64,000 bases of DNA from Apostichopus japonicus (GCF_037975245.1 NC_092565.1:2739499-2803498); one strand, 5' to 3'. Counted from the stretch's first letter, positions 1-11,206 are shown. Numbers and translations are program-made. Notes: generated by a model from the sequence alone, not told the origin.

Positions 1-354
1 ACCCAAATGGTTCAAATGTCATGCCACTTATAGAATTACTCTAATTAATTCACATGAACTTCAATAATTAGTGAATAATACATAGATACAGAATCATGAT
101 TGAACTCACCCCTTCAGAATAATCAGGGGCAAGAAGAAGAAGAAGACTAATGTCAGGCTCCAAAATAACATAAAATGTATGCTACAATGCGCAGGCTTAT
201 ACATATACATATATATATGATGGTGCAATTAGATTTGCTGTGAGTGATGCCAGGTAAGGTGTAGCAGTGAACAAAGACAGCGACACGCCATGTAAACTCG
301 GAATCCCACACATTGACGTCAAGGCCTATGATTTTATATCGAGGAAGTTGTAGT
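1..354. other. Intergenic, simple-sequence only
   Basis: AT-rich sequence with an agaagaagaaga run near 130-150 and an at-rich run near 202-220. No gene seen. Confidence 0.5.
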
Positions 355-430
355 TAAGGAGTGTTAGCTCAGTGGTTAACGCCGGTGCCTTTCAATCATA
401 AGGTCCCCAGTTCGAGTCACTCTAAGATTA
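355..430 (+). repeat. tRNA-like SINE head (degenerate)
   Basis: It has an A-box-like tagctcagtggttaacgc (365-382) and a B-box-like cagttcgagtca (408-419) at tRNA-like spacing. The T-stem and acceptor stem do not pair properly, so this is not a working tRNA. A tRNA-derived SINE is the likeliest explanation. The body probably continues to about 580 but its end is not clear. Confidence 0.45.
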
Positions 431-708
431 ATATGTTGTCCAGTTACAGAGTTGTTGACAAATTGACAATTCATAATCATGGACGTTAAATATGAATCTA
501 AGAGACTGACTTCGGTCAACGTGCGGCTTTGATAAGCAAATGATGGCTTCTTTGCGAGTTCCTGTACGTAACAGTACGTAACAGTGATACTAAGCACAAA
601 ACAGGCTAAGGTCAACTTGAGGTACACATCCATCTTAAAAGTAAAACACCTAAAATACTCACATCCTAGTAAAACAACGTTATATGTATTTGAGCGAATA
701 GTGTATCC

Positions 709-1418
709 CACTGGCGGATCCAGAGCCTTTGTTTGGGAGGGGCCAAAGTGGCATTATAGTGATATGGGGGAGGGGTCTAAGGGGAGGGGTATAAGGGGAG
801 GGGGACACGGGGAGGGGGTGTCCCCCTCCCCTTTTGAATTTTTTTTGGAATCCTGGTGATGCCTACATGTAAACTGGTGGCACTTAGAAAGGCTTTTGTC
901 ACCCAAAATTTTCTGAGAATTATGCATTTTTTTGTGTGTAACATCAATACATTGAATAGTAGGTGATAATTCATTCTTTCCCGTGGCATGGAAATGTTCC
1001 CTGCTCGCCCCAATGAAAAGAAATATAGGCTAATTTGAGGTTCAAATGATGCTGTAAAGGAGGTTTTATACTCTATTATGCTAAATGCTAAAGAAATGAT
1101 GGTTGCTAAGTCAAAATTTGATGCAAATTTTTTTATGTATACTTGACAATTACAATGCGGTTTTTTCGGACGCTTGTGCGGGTCAGCGGGTTTGGGTGTT
1201 AGAATGCGGGTCTAATTCCCGCGAATTGCGGGTCAGTTGGGAGCTCTGCATTTAATTTTAAACCAGAAAACGAAAAGGTTTAGACTAGTCTACCTCTGCT
1301 ATTCCTCTCGATTTTTTTAATTTCCAATCATATGATTTAGCGGATGTTCGGAAACACTTTTTGGCTCACCTTTGGGGGGGGGCCATGGCCCCCCTTGGTC
1401 CCCTTGGATCCGCCACTG
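709..1418. mobile_element. hAT-type MITE (710 bp) with perfect 8-bp target duplication
   Basis: It starts CACTGGCGGATCC and ends GGATCCGCCACTG, inverted except for one base. It is flanked by gtgtatcc at both sides (701-708 and 1419-1426). G-rich sequence lies just inside the left end and G/C-runs just inside the right. No transposase is encoded. The minus-strand frame at 777-1013 and plus-strand frame at 584-859 are incidental. Confidence 0.88.
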
Positions 1419-1426
1419 GTGTATCC

Positions 1427-1817
1427 TATGTTAACTCGTTGTACGCCTCTGATTGGCCCTTCTCATCAACTTAGGTATGGATAAGTTTATATCAACTTGT
1501 ACGTCTGATCACCTAACGTTGGCTCAACGATTCTTTCAAGTTCTAGTTTTAACCCGACGCGGCCCAACAGTTCAATCTCCTGCTCATCAGTCCATATGGG
1601 GCCCGCCATTTTGACTTTCTAGCGCCGTCACCTGATTACACGACACTTCCTCATTGACTATCCATTAGGATTGGATTGCAGACGGGTCGTGGACAACCGC
1701 AAACTGCCACGAACCGAGTCAACTGCGGCGCGACGACTCACGACGCCACGACGAATATCAAACATGTTTGATAGGCCTACACCCGATTATGTCACGACTA
1801 GGACCGACTGTCGGATC
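1427..1817. other. Intergenic, no feature recognised
   Basis: Slightly more GC-rich, with cgacg-rich sequence near 1675-1755. The retrotransposon frame stops matching at about 1818. Confidence 0.4.
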
Positions 1818-3000
1818 TTGGTCTAGTTCACTCTTCATAATAGGTGTGGCCTTATCCAGATATTTATCTTTAATCAGAATTGTCGTATCATCGGCAAATG
1901 ATGTCAAATGTAATTTATCAGAAGCAGAGATAATGTCATTAATGTACAATAAATACAGGAGAGGGCCAAGAATGGAACCCTGTGGCACACCGCATGTGAT
2001 ACGTTTATCAGTAGAGGCACAAACATTAACATTAACATACTGGGACCTGTTTGTCAGATAATCTGCCAAGCCAGTGAATATATTACCTCTTGAAACATAT
2101 GAATATAATATCATAAGTAAAATGTTATGGTTGACTGTGTCAAAGGCCTTCGACAAGTCCAGAAATATAGGCATTACGTATTCTTTGTGATCTATGCCGG
2201 CCTCAGAAATCAAGTTTACAACTTTCGTGAACGCCATTTGCGTTGAGTGTTTTTCACGAAAATTGCGCATCGATTAGAACATCAAACTTCTTCACATAAT
2301 CAAAACCTGTTATACATTAGCCGTTCAAATACTTTGACATAGCTGGAAGCACTGATATTAGCCTGTATAGTGTTACAATTTGGGGTTATCTTCTGATTTG
2401 AATATTGGAACTACCCTCGCAATTTTCTTGCCGTTAGGGAAGTTACCAGGGTCAATTGAGGCATTGATGATATGTGCTAGAATTTCAAAAATTTCGGGGA
2501 GATATTGCCTTGATAAGCTTTGAAGAAATATCACGGTAATCGGGACATTTATAATTTTGTAGTCAATTTATGGTCTTTAAGACTTCACATTTATCAGTAT
2601 AAGAAACATACATAGAATTAGCATTGCAATAATCACCATTTGAATCAGTAGATTTATATTGGGAATGTTGCTTGAAAGCGTAGGGCCAATGTTTTACAAA
2701 ACAAAAAATCATTAAGAGCGTTTGATATGGCTTCAGGATCAGAAAAAGATTTTCCCTTAAAACTTTCATTGGTATATAATGCAACACCACCACCCTTTTC
2801 CTATATTCCTGTCATTGTGAACAAAGTGGTAGCTATCAACCATTTGAAAATATATGGGAGAGACTGAATTTAACCACGTTTCACTAATTCCAAGAACAGA
2901 AAATTTACAGATGAATTCAGTATACTACACAGATAATCATTTTTTTGTAAGAGACTTCGTCTCTTAACATGTCACCAATTTCTCTATTCAATTGATCGAA
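1818..3000 (-). pseudogene. Broken non-LTR retrotransposon ORF2 (endonuclease remnant and reverse transcriptase)
   Basis: On the minus strand an endonuclease remnant ends with GKGGGVALYTNES (about 2760-2800). Then a pre-RT region with several stops and frame changes contains FPNGKKIARVVPIFKSED (about 2390-2450). The RT core between 2270 and 1818 contains REKHSTQMAF, LDLSKAFDTVNHN, LADYLTNRSQY, GVPQGSILGPLLYLLYIND and FADDTT. These are motifs of CR1/Jockey-type reverse transcriptases, including the FADD active site. The thumb and C-terminus are missing after SELDQ. Not functional. Confidence 0.88.
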
Positions 3001-3322
3001 ATCAGCATATTGAGTAGAAACATATAAGAAATCGCTATTATCACATCCAAGATAGTTAGAATTAAAACGTTACCATAGATACAATGTTGATAATATTGGT
3101 AAACATTCAGAATCGGATAAAGATGATGACGAAGATTTATGTCCACTTGGAGGGTTTGACATGAAATAAGATAAAGAAAGAAAGAAACAACTAAACAAAC
3201 AAACAAATAAATAAACAACAATATATGAGCGGACAATAAAGCCGATTGGGATACCCCAAAATAAAAAGCAAAGGTAACTTTCCTCTGTAGACCATGGTGC
3301 ATCATAAGCTGGTAAGTAAGTC

Positions 3323-3891
3323 TAAAAGGAATGGTTCAGTTGTCATACATGTTTATGTTATATGAAAGAGGACAATAAAAGAAACACAATGGTGAAAAAA
3401 ACTGTTCAAATATCTTTTTCGGTTAAAGAGATATTCAAGTGTAAAGTTTTATCAGATTGTGTAGAAACTGCTGAAATCTGACTAGCTGTGATGTCACATA
3501 TTCACATTCCTGAAAAGTCTTTGTTTTTTTCTCTAAATATTTTGTGAGATTTCATGACTTTCAACCAAAAGATATGTCAGGATCTCTTATTTGTCAAAAG
3601 GAAGTATTTGAGATTAAACATCTGAAGAATTTTTTATTATATTATTTTCAAATGTGTTAAAAAATGTAAATAATTTTTAAAGAAATATATTCACAAATGT
3701 TAAGGAAGTGAGGATGTGACGTCACACCCTCACAGTAAGTCTTTCTACACCAGTCGTTTTCAAAGAAATTTTGATATCTTCAATGTGTCATATCTCCTTA
3801 ACAGAGCATGCTATCATGGTAGTTTCTTCACTGTTCTTTTTGTGCTCTTTCATACAAAATAGACATGTCAAACACATGAACCAATCCTTTA
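3323..3891. mobile_element. MITE with about 100-bp inverted ends
   Basis: The left end (taaaaggaatggttcag, then catacatgtt, gaaagaggacaataaaag) is the inverse of the right end (cttttgtgctctttcatac, then gacatgtc, gaaccaatccttta). A 5-bp aagtc flanks both sides (3318-3322 and 3892-3896). The middle is AT-rich and has no open frame of interest. It separates the ORF1-like fragment from the ORF2 fragment of the older retroelement. Confidence 0.65.
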
Positions 3892-3984
3892 AAGTCATAC
3901 ATATCATGGGGGGACTTGAGACATGTATTTAGATGATTGTGAGTAGAGTTCATTTAAAAGTGAAGGTTTAAGAAAAACTTGACA

Positions 3985-4318
3985 TCACAAACTGGAGAGA
4001 TCGTTCATACCATTGATCCTTTTCTTTAGGTCCTGTCCATTGGGTCCTATAACTATGACAAAGACCCTTCCGTAATTTCCGTCTAAATTCCAGGATGCTG
4101 TAGTCTTAGGATGATCACTGGAATTCTCAAAAGAGCCCGATTCGTCTTGGATGGCGATCCCTGATGATTTGAGTTTCAGTCTTGCTTTTATGATATCCGA
4201 TCGTATTCGGTAGCTCGTGAACTCGACTATGATTGGTCGGTTTCCTTTTGTGTCATATTGGGAACATAGTCGTAATTTTTGAATAAATAGTTGGCATTTG
4301 GAAGTACAATGATGACAA
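3985..4318 (-). pseudogene. ORF1-like fragment of a non-LTR retrotransposon
   Basis: A minus-strand frame of about 110 codons with no internal stop ends in TGA at 3985-3987. It contains CHHCTSKC, then RPIIVEFTSYRIRSDIIKAR, LKSSGIAIQDE, ASWNLDGNYGRVFVIV and GPNGQDLKK. RPIIV-F-SY-R with K-LK--GI-I-ED and W--DG---V is typical of ORF1 proteins of non-LTR elements. It lies upstream, in transcription order, of the ORF2 fragment at 1818-3000, so both may be one old insertion. A ttatttccag acceptor-like site directly precedes it, so a host terminal exon is the alternative. Confidence 0.5.
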
Positions 4319-5041
4319 CTGGAAATAAGAATAAAGCTTACTTGGAATTACGATTTACGAAAAGGCTCATCCGGACCAGCACGCGTCTCGGATTTTAAAC
4401 TATTGTGCAAACCAACAAAGCAAATCGTGAAGTTTTATGAATATTTGAATCTTTCATTTTGTATAAAAACAAATGTCTGCAGTATAGAAACGTTCTGCAT
4501 TATTCTAGTTCCAAAGAAAAACAAAACTAGCATGAACGACACTATACCTGTTGCTTTCCTTTCTGTTGCAGTGGAAAGCTTGTGAACGCATTGTTTTAAG
4601 GCATCTCAATCCAATGGCAGGTGATTGCCTATTGCAACTTGCTTAAACTGGGTTAAACGTAACACAAGGGATGATATTTCTCAACTCCCACGTTGAACTA
4701 TGTTTTTAAATATTTTGTGGGTGTTTCATTATCATTATCTAATTAATTTAGCGAGAATTCCATCTTCTGGGTGCCGTACGTGATTTCGTCTATAATAACG
4801 GTGCACCACTGGTCACTAATTTGTTTTTTCAGATGGTAGATGATCAAATGTCAGTAAACACTAACGGATGACATTGCCCTGATTTGTTTAATTTCAATAG
4901 AAAATGATAACATTTATGTTGACCGAAATTAGTTTCGTCAAATGTTGTGATAAGAATTTTCTTCAACTTCATGTGAAGTAAAGGAAAGATATGTTAATAT
5001 ATTTGAGGATAGTCTGTGCCGAATGGGATATTACCTTTCCC
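4319..5041. other. Intergenic, no feature recognised
   Basis: AT-rich. The short open frame at 4403-4585 has no recognisable motif. Confidence 0.4.
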
Positions 5042-5049
5042 TTTTTGTT

Positions 5050-5862
5050 GGGGTACACCCCTCAGTCCGACAAGTTTTCAGTCCGACAAGTTTTCAGTCC
5101 GAAAATAAAATACACGTTTTCAGTCCGAAAATGAAATACACGTTTTCAGTCCGAAAATAAAATACACGTTTTCAGTCCGAAAATGAAATACACGTTTTCA
5201 GTCCGAAAATGAAATACACGTTTTCAGTCCGAAGATGAAATACACGTTGGGGAATGAAAGCAGTTTTAATGCCATAATATCACCAATAAACTGTGACAGC
5301 CCGAACTGATAGTAAAGAAATCGATTGAATCTTTCGTATATACTCATAATTGACAAATAAGGAGTAAAGTTTTAGAAAATATATTGGAATTTTCGGTCCC
5401 CCTGGGACCTTCGTCAGCAATATTGGCAGTCGAATGAAAAGTACAAAATGTAACACAATGAAAGTATGACGCTAGGTTTAAAGTGTAAATTGCATTGATG
5501 GAATTAGAACCAAACAAACCATGACTGTACAAGGAAGCTGATTAAGGAGCGAAGAACAGATTACATATGTCTGTAGAACTGATAGTTGTTAAGGGGTCCC
5601 AAGTCTTTGTTGAGGCCGGTGATGTGAGACTTAATACAAAAGATTCAATCGATTTTTTTACTATCAGTTCGGGCTGTCACCGTTTATTGGTGATATTATG
5701 GCATTAAAACTGCTTTCATTCCCTAACTGAAAACGTGTATCTCATTTTCGGACTGAAAACGAATATTTCATTTTCGGACTGAAAACGTGTATTTCATTTT
5801 CGGACTGAAAACGTGTATTTCATTTTCGGACTGAAAACGTGTCGGACTGACAACGTGTACCC
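5050..5862. mobile_element. Foldback element with repeat-built inverted arms
   Basis: The outer ends are ggggtacac and gtgtaccc. The left arm (5050-5335) and right arm (5640-5862) are inverted copies. Both contain tandem 26-bp units (gttttcagtccgaaaatgaa plus atacac; five on the left, about four on the right), then an inner part with ccaataaactgtgacagccc and gaactgatagta. The 8-bp tttttgtt is duplicated at 5042-5049 and 5863-5870. The middle (5336-5639) encodes no recognisable transposase. Confidence 0.85.
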
Positions 5863-5929
5863 TTTTTGTTTACGATGCCGAAGGCTCACTAACATTTTCG
5901 ATCGTGTGTGTGTGTGTGGGCGCGTGTTC

Positions 5930-6130
5930 GTTTGTGATGGCCAGCTTGTAAACACGTTATCTCAACAGCCACAAGCTGAGTCAATGTCATGCTTGGTAGG
6001 TAAATGTCCCATGATTTGTAGATGCGCCTTTTTGGTTGCGGTTCCCATCTCATGAATATAATTGAGTGGGCGGGACTTAAAGGAGAATTATTAAAATGTT
6101 AGTATCTCTTCAACCGCACATCCGATTTAG
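5930..6130 (+). repeat. Dispersed repeat, forward copy
   Basis: It matches the minus strand of 40480-40690 (ggccagcttgtaaacacg, caatgtcat, tgtcccatgat, ggttcccatctcatgaatat, gtgggcggga). A second, more decayed copy of part of it follows at 6190-6300 (ttattattcatgaatcggtg, ctcaacaaacacaagttgaa). Family unknown. Confidence 0.65.
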
Positions 6131-6659
6131 TTCATTCTTGGTAAGGTGATGTAACTGCATAGTAAGTACATGCATGTTCTTTGCAGCAAAATTTTACCTC
6201 GTTATTATTCATGAATCGGTGGGGCTGAATGGGAAATCGTCAAAAACAGCTGTAAAAACGATTTCTCAACAAACACAAGTTGAATCAATGTCATCATACG
6301 AAGTATGTGAATCCAGCTTGGTGAGTGCAAGAACCCTATTGAAATTGGTAGAGGTCAAAGGTCACATGACGTCGACACGTGTCTAGTCTGAAAACCTTTC
6401 AAACTGATGATAAGTCCAAAAGTAAAGCTGCAATTAATCTGGGAAATTCTCCAATGCTGTGGTTTTCTCTTTGTAAACATATAGTTTGGTCAATTCAGTT
6501 CAGATTTGTGAAGGGTCTCTATAGGACTTGCATTAGTCAGGCATAAGTCAGATAGTTATTTTGAATTCTGAGAATATTGTGTGGCAAGGAATCACAAAGC
6601 CAACTGGCTTTTTGGCTATACTGTGTCACTAAACAGACTTTGTCAACATGATCAGTGGT
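6131..6659. other. Intergenic, mostly unrecognised
   Basis: It includes the decayed repeat at 6190-6300 and a perfect aggtcaaaggtca at 6352-6364. Nothing else recognised. Confidence 0.4.
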
Positions 6660-6923
6660 TAAGTAAGTCCTTTATTGAATCCCAAATTATATGTCTGCGG
6701 TGACTCCGGTGAGCAGTACAATGAATGATACAAAATACAAAGAACATTGATTATGTACAACAGTTATATGCATTCTAAACAATATATGCACTAACTAGTT
6801 CCAACAGCGCAACTAAGTGGAACGGCCACCCCTACCGCGTGAAGTCCTTGTTGTGAACACGAATGGCAGTGCCTATAAACGAAGAACGATGTCTATTTGT
6901 GTGTGATGTCAGCGGAAGCAGGA

Positions 6924-7256
6924 CACTTCGCCCAACAACCATTTCGCCCAACTGCCATTTCGCCCAACCTTACCATTTCGCCCAACCAGCCTGGTCATTT
7001 CGCCCAACCAGCCTGGTCATTTCGCCCAACCAGCCTGGTCATTTCGCCCAACCAGCCTGGTCATTTCGCCCAACCTTGATTAAATATGATACTTCAAAAG
7101 GAAACGTTCGGGAATTGTTAACGTTACGGGATACGAACCGAGTATCAAGGAAACTTGAAGTCGTGGTTTAATTGATTACATATGTGATAACATATGTGGT
7201 TACATTGATAAAGTGGTTACATTGATTAAATATAGTACTTCAATATTACGGACGGG

Positions 7257-7287
<31 letters not shown>

Positions 7288-8097
7288 CAATTTAATAAGG
7301 AAACGTTCGGGAATTTTTAGTCAGTAGGATGGATCAGTGTTTAAGGGGTTAGGTTTGATAGGTTTTTATGAAGACCGATTCCCCTTTGTTTGTATAATAA
7401 TATAACTTCCATATAATAATAATATAACTTCCAATACTATAACCCAAAAAAATCAAATTGAACTAGTGAAATAGAAACGGTTATATTATTCCACACCGAT
7501 TCCCCTTTGTTTGTATAATAATATAACTTCCATATAATAATAACATAACTTCCAATAATATAACCCAAAATAAATCAAATTGAACTAGTGAAATAGAAAC
7601 GGTTATATTATTCCACACCGATTCCCCTTTGTTTGTATAATAATATAACTTCCATATAATAATAATATAACTACCAATAATATAACCCAAAATAAATCAA
7701 ATTGAACTAGTGAAATAGAAATGGTTATATTATTCCACACCGATTCCCCTTTGTATAATAATATAACTTCCATTGTATGCGTAAACGCCTAAAGTAGTGT
7801 AATCCTCCCATTATACCCGAAATAACTGCTCAGACTCCGATCGATATCGAGCGGACCTCACTTTATTCACCTATTACGAAGTAACCTAACCCAAAATAAA
7901 TCAAATTTAACTAGTGGAATAGAAAAAGTAATATTATTGTGACTGAATATTAGTAAAAAATATGGTTGGGCGAAATGACCAACACGGTTGGGCGAAATGA
8001 CCATGCTGGTTGGGCGAAATGACCAGGCTGGTTGGGCGAAATGACCAGGCTGGTTGGGCGAAATGGCAGTTGGGCGAAATGGTTGTTGGGCGAAGTG
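6924..8097. mobile_element. Second foldback element, nested in a retrotransposon
   Basis: The outer ends are CACTTCGCCCAACAACC and its inverse. The left arm (6924-7075) consists of catttcgcccaaccagcctg-gt units of 22 bp; the right arm (7964-8097) holds the same units inverted. The interior has a 121-122-bp tandem array (7375-7772) and an at/t run (7259-7287). No transposase is encoded, and I see no target duplication. The repetitive HFAQPAW-type open frames over the left arm are translations of the repeat. Confidence 0.82.
7375..7960. repeat. 121-122-bp tandem array, four units, last one interrupted
   Basis: Units begin at 7375, 7496, 7618 and 7740 with ccgattcccctttg. The fourth unit breaks off near 7772 and its second half (cccaaaataaatcaaattta and following) resumes at about 7889. 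The 115 bp between them are unrelated. Confidence 0.85.
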
Positions 8098-8745
8098 ACT
8101 AGAAAGCCCTCAATCTACCGCTACGAGCAATGATACGGCTGGTTAGATGATTGTGCAATGGGTGACTGTGATCTTTCCACATGAACAGCAGCTTGTCTCG
8201 TTCACAATTCTAGTAGACCGAGGCCACTGACGGCAGACTTCCTAATAATTTTACCAGCACGTTTAATAACAACATCTAGAACCTTTATGCTGGTTCTTCC
8301 CGCGTTACCTCCCCAGCAAGTAATACAATAGGTCCAAACACTACAGATAATGGAGTTATAGAAATTGGCGAGAATATCTGGATTTATATTAATAGAATTC
8401 AGATTACGTAAGCAGTACAATCTTGGTTTTAGCCGTTTTCAACGTAATCTATGTGTTCTCCCCAATTTAATTTATCATCAATTAAAACCCCTAAATATTT
8501 GTAACTACTAACCCTTTCAACAATACTACCTTTAATTATCACATCGTTTGCTAAAACCTTATGTCTAGTTCTAATATCAATAAAAATCTCTTTGGTTTTA
8601 GTTACATTTAATTCCAAAGAGTTTCCATCACAATAATCTACGCATCTGTGCAAGGTACATGTTATGGTTGCCATCACAAACCAAACCAATAAGGACAGTA
8701 AGTTCCTAGTACCTTTCTTTGTATGTTGCCGCAATAGTCAATAAA

Positions 8746-9649
8746 TAATCTACATTTTGGTGTGCACTGTGCATGGATCAAAACCACTAAACGTTTTCTC
8801 ATCATTTCCTGTTTTAGCTGTCACAAATTTCCTTGTCTTTGTATAAATTTTCATTTGGATATATGCAATCGATATTGTCTTCATTGTGAGCAGCTATTTT
8901 TGCAACATTATTTCTGTATCTGTAGACCTTTTGGGGCAATTTCTTAACACCATATTAGGTTTGTTAGTAGGTCTGAGACCTCACATGAAGGTCTTTTGTC
9001 ATCTCATGAACTAAAAGCCAAGCATGGTTCAAAGTTCAAACTGGTAAACTATTTAAGGTTGAAGTAAACAATTTGCAAAACATTTCATTAGGAGGTTATA
9101 ATGGTAACCAGATAACTATTTATGCGACGTTCATTATGGCTCAGTGTATGTGGTACCATGCCTTAGCACACATCCATGAAAGATTCAGTACATGAGATAT
9201 ATGTTAAATCTTGATGAATAATAAGAGATAACTCATACCACATGACCTTATCACTGGGACAACTCTGATAAAGAAAGGACAAACACAAACAATCACTTGG
9301 TAACATCAATGCTTTTAATGCTAAAAATATTTCCACAATAATATTGATACATAGCCTCCTTGTTAGAAGAATCCTCGCTGAAATAAATATTGGCTCTTGC
9401 AGACACTATAGCCAATCCCATCACCATCATGAATTGTGCCAAGGACCATACAGCATAATAAGTGGAATATTCCATACTGACCATTGTTATTTACATAAAA
9501 GAAGAATTTAAATTCAACAGTTTAGTTTGAGTGGAAGAAGTTGTCCGACTTGAAGATTTCTGGCTTATCATTCGCAACCACAAGCCAACATTCCATTGGT
9601 TAAACTGCGGTTCAACTCACGCCCCATAGGAGCAATACAATGAGTGCTC
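8746..9649. other. Intergenic between retrotransposon and Slit 3' end
   Basis: AT-rich. Short frames, including the minus-strand one at 9293-9484, show no recognisable domain. Confidence 0.4.
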
Positions 9650-9657
9650 AGTTTAGC

Positions 9658-9663
9658 TTTATT
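9658..9663 (-). promoter_or_regulatory. Candidate polyadenylation signal AATAAA
   Basis: This is the first perfect minus-strand AATAAA after the Slit stop codon; I found none between 9664 and 11787. The ATTAAA variant at 10517-10522 is a competing candidate. Confidence 0.35.
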
Positions 9664-11206
9664 ACACTCACTCAAACCAGTGTATTTATGAATCTACTGT
9701 GTATAACCTATCTCCAGGAAGTGTAACTCTAACACAGAGCTGAGTTTACAACCTGTAACAATTGTCTGAGTCGTACTAGCACTTCCAATGATTTTACACC
9801 CATTGTCATATAAAGTGAATGGTTGCTTATATTCTCTGGTGACCTTTCAAATAACTATATATATACCTCTTAATTGGAATAAACCCTGCACCGTGTTCAA
9901 AGTATTCCTAATACTTTATATACAATGCATTGTCAAATAACCTCAGCCCACTAAGTCTGTCTTACTAAGCATGGAACTACATATCACTTTTACTTACAGT
10001 AATATCACTAGAAACGTTAATGGCAACAACAATAAAACAAAAATAAAGAGAAGGAAAAGAAAAAGTAAAAGAATAAAAACCAAACATTACAGCTAATTAC
10101 AAAGAATCCTTCTATAAACATTTTGACAAACAGTCATCATTTTGCAGATTTGCTAGACTCGATATATACTCATATTAATGATAAAAATACAGAAAAAAAA
10201 AACTATACACGCAACATCCAATGTTGCTAAGGAAAGGAACCAACTTTTCAGTCTTCAATACTTAACTGTTTTATAAATATATTTAAAACTTCATTTTGGC
10301 ATAGAAACACAACTGCTCATCTCACCTCTGAGACCACTCAGAATGCTGTGGTAACCAAGGTAATAACTTGTCACACCAAAGCCTTCCATTATAAAGTTAA
10401 CATATATATATACTGATTCATCAGTAAAACCTATGCGTATGTTATTCTGTGTGTGTTACCTACCCAAGATACTCTTGTAACAATGAGGGAACTATAAATG
10501 ATATTAGGTGAACTAGTTTAATTTTAACTTCTGATTGGAATATTTTATACACAGTGTTGTGTTTACTACCAAATGATCATGTATCACCAGATGTTTAACT
10601 AAATCAATTCTTTTCTGAAATTGTTCGCTTCATGTTTTCAGTTTTTAAACTTTGCTTACAAATCTATTCTCATTATAAAGCAGTAACCCATTTTAGCTCG
10701 TACTTTTCTCAAAACTTTACTATTCTACTTCTTACTGAATATAAACCACAGCGCAACTCTGCAAACATCTTCACGTTATAAAAGGCGCTCATTTTCTAGA
10801 GCATTTGTCAAATGAACACAACCAAAAACCAAAGGTCTATTTCTTCTTAATAGCAGTGGTGGGATGAGTTTTCTCTTCTGAAAAGAAGAAAAACTAGTAA
10901 AGATTTCTTTTTTCATTAAAACTATATACATCATCATTGGCTGAGAGTTCTTTACCATTCAGTGTGTAAGAATATCTCCTACTCCACCCCACCCCCAAAG
11001 AAGAAAGGTAAACAGTACAAATAATCAGCAAATTCTGCTGAAAATAAGTAGCTATATAGCTAAAAGCCTGCAATTTATACTTAAATGAAGATAAAAATAA
11101 CTATTGCAGTCAGCAGTGTGCATGAATAGATATATGAAAACTCTAACTGACTCCACTGCCAAGTATGAAGTGCAGACGCCTGATTTTACATATATACTTT
11201 ATAATA

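Larger units (their letters stand above)
6660..8745 (-). pseudogene. 5'-truncated non-LTR retrotransposon ORF2, C-terminal part, interrupted
   Basis: The minus strand between 8734 and 8200 encodes the RT thumb and tail: CVDYCDGNSLELNVTKTKEI, VERVSSYKYLGVLIDDKLNW, then after a frameshift near 8430 CLRNLNSININPDILANFYN and WGGNAGRTSIKVLD. The protein then approaches RIIARSGRLRAF at about 8100 and resumes on the other side of the foldback element with LPLTSHTNRHRSSFIGTAIR and a stop at 6832-6834. A CAATAAAGGAC-type 3' end is near 6660-6680. The foldback element 6924-8097 is therefore inserted in this retrotransposon. Not functional. Confidence 0.82.

Noticed and set aside
355-430. A functional tRNA gene
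   Set aside because: A- and B-box-like sequences are present but the T-stem and acceptor stem do not pair. A SINE head fits better.
6863-7171. Open frames encoding repeated HFAQPAW/RPTSLVIS-type peptides
   Set aside because: They are translations of the 22-bp repeat units in the left arm of a foldback element. The same units occur inverted at 7964-8097 and no start context or domain supports a gene.
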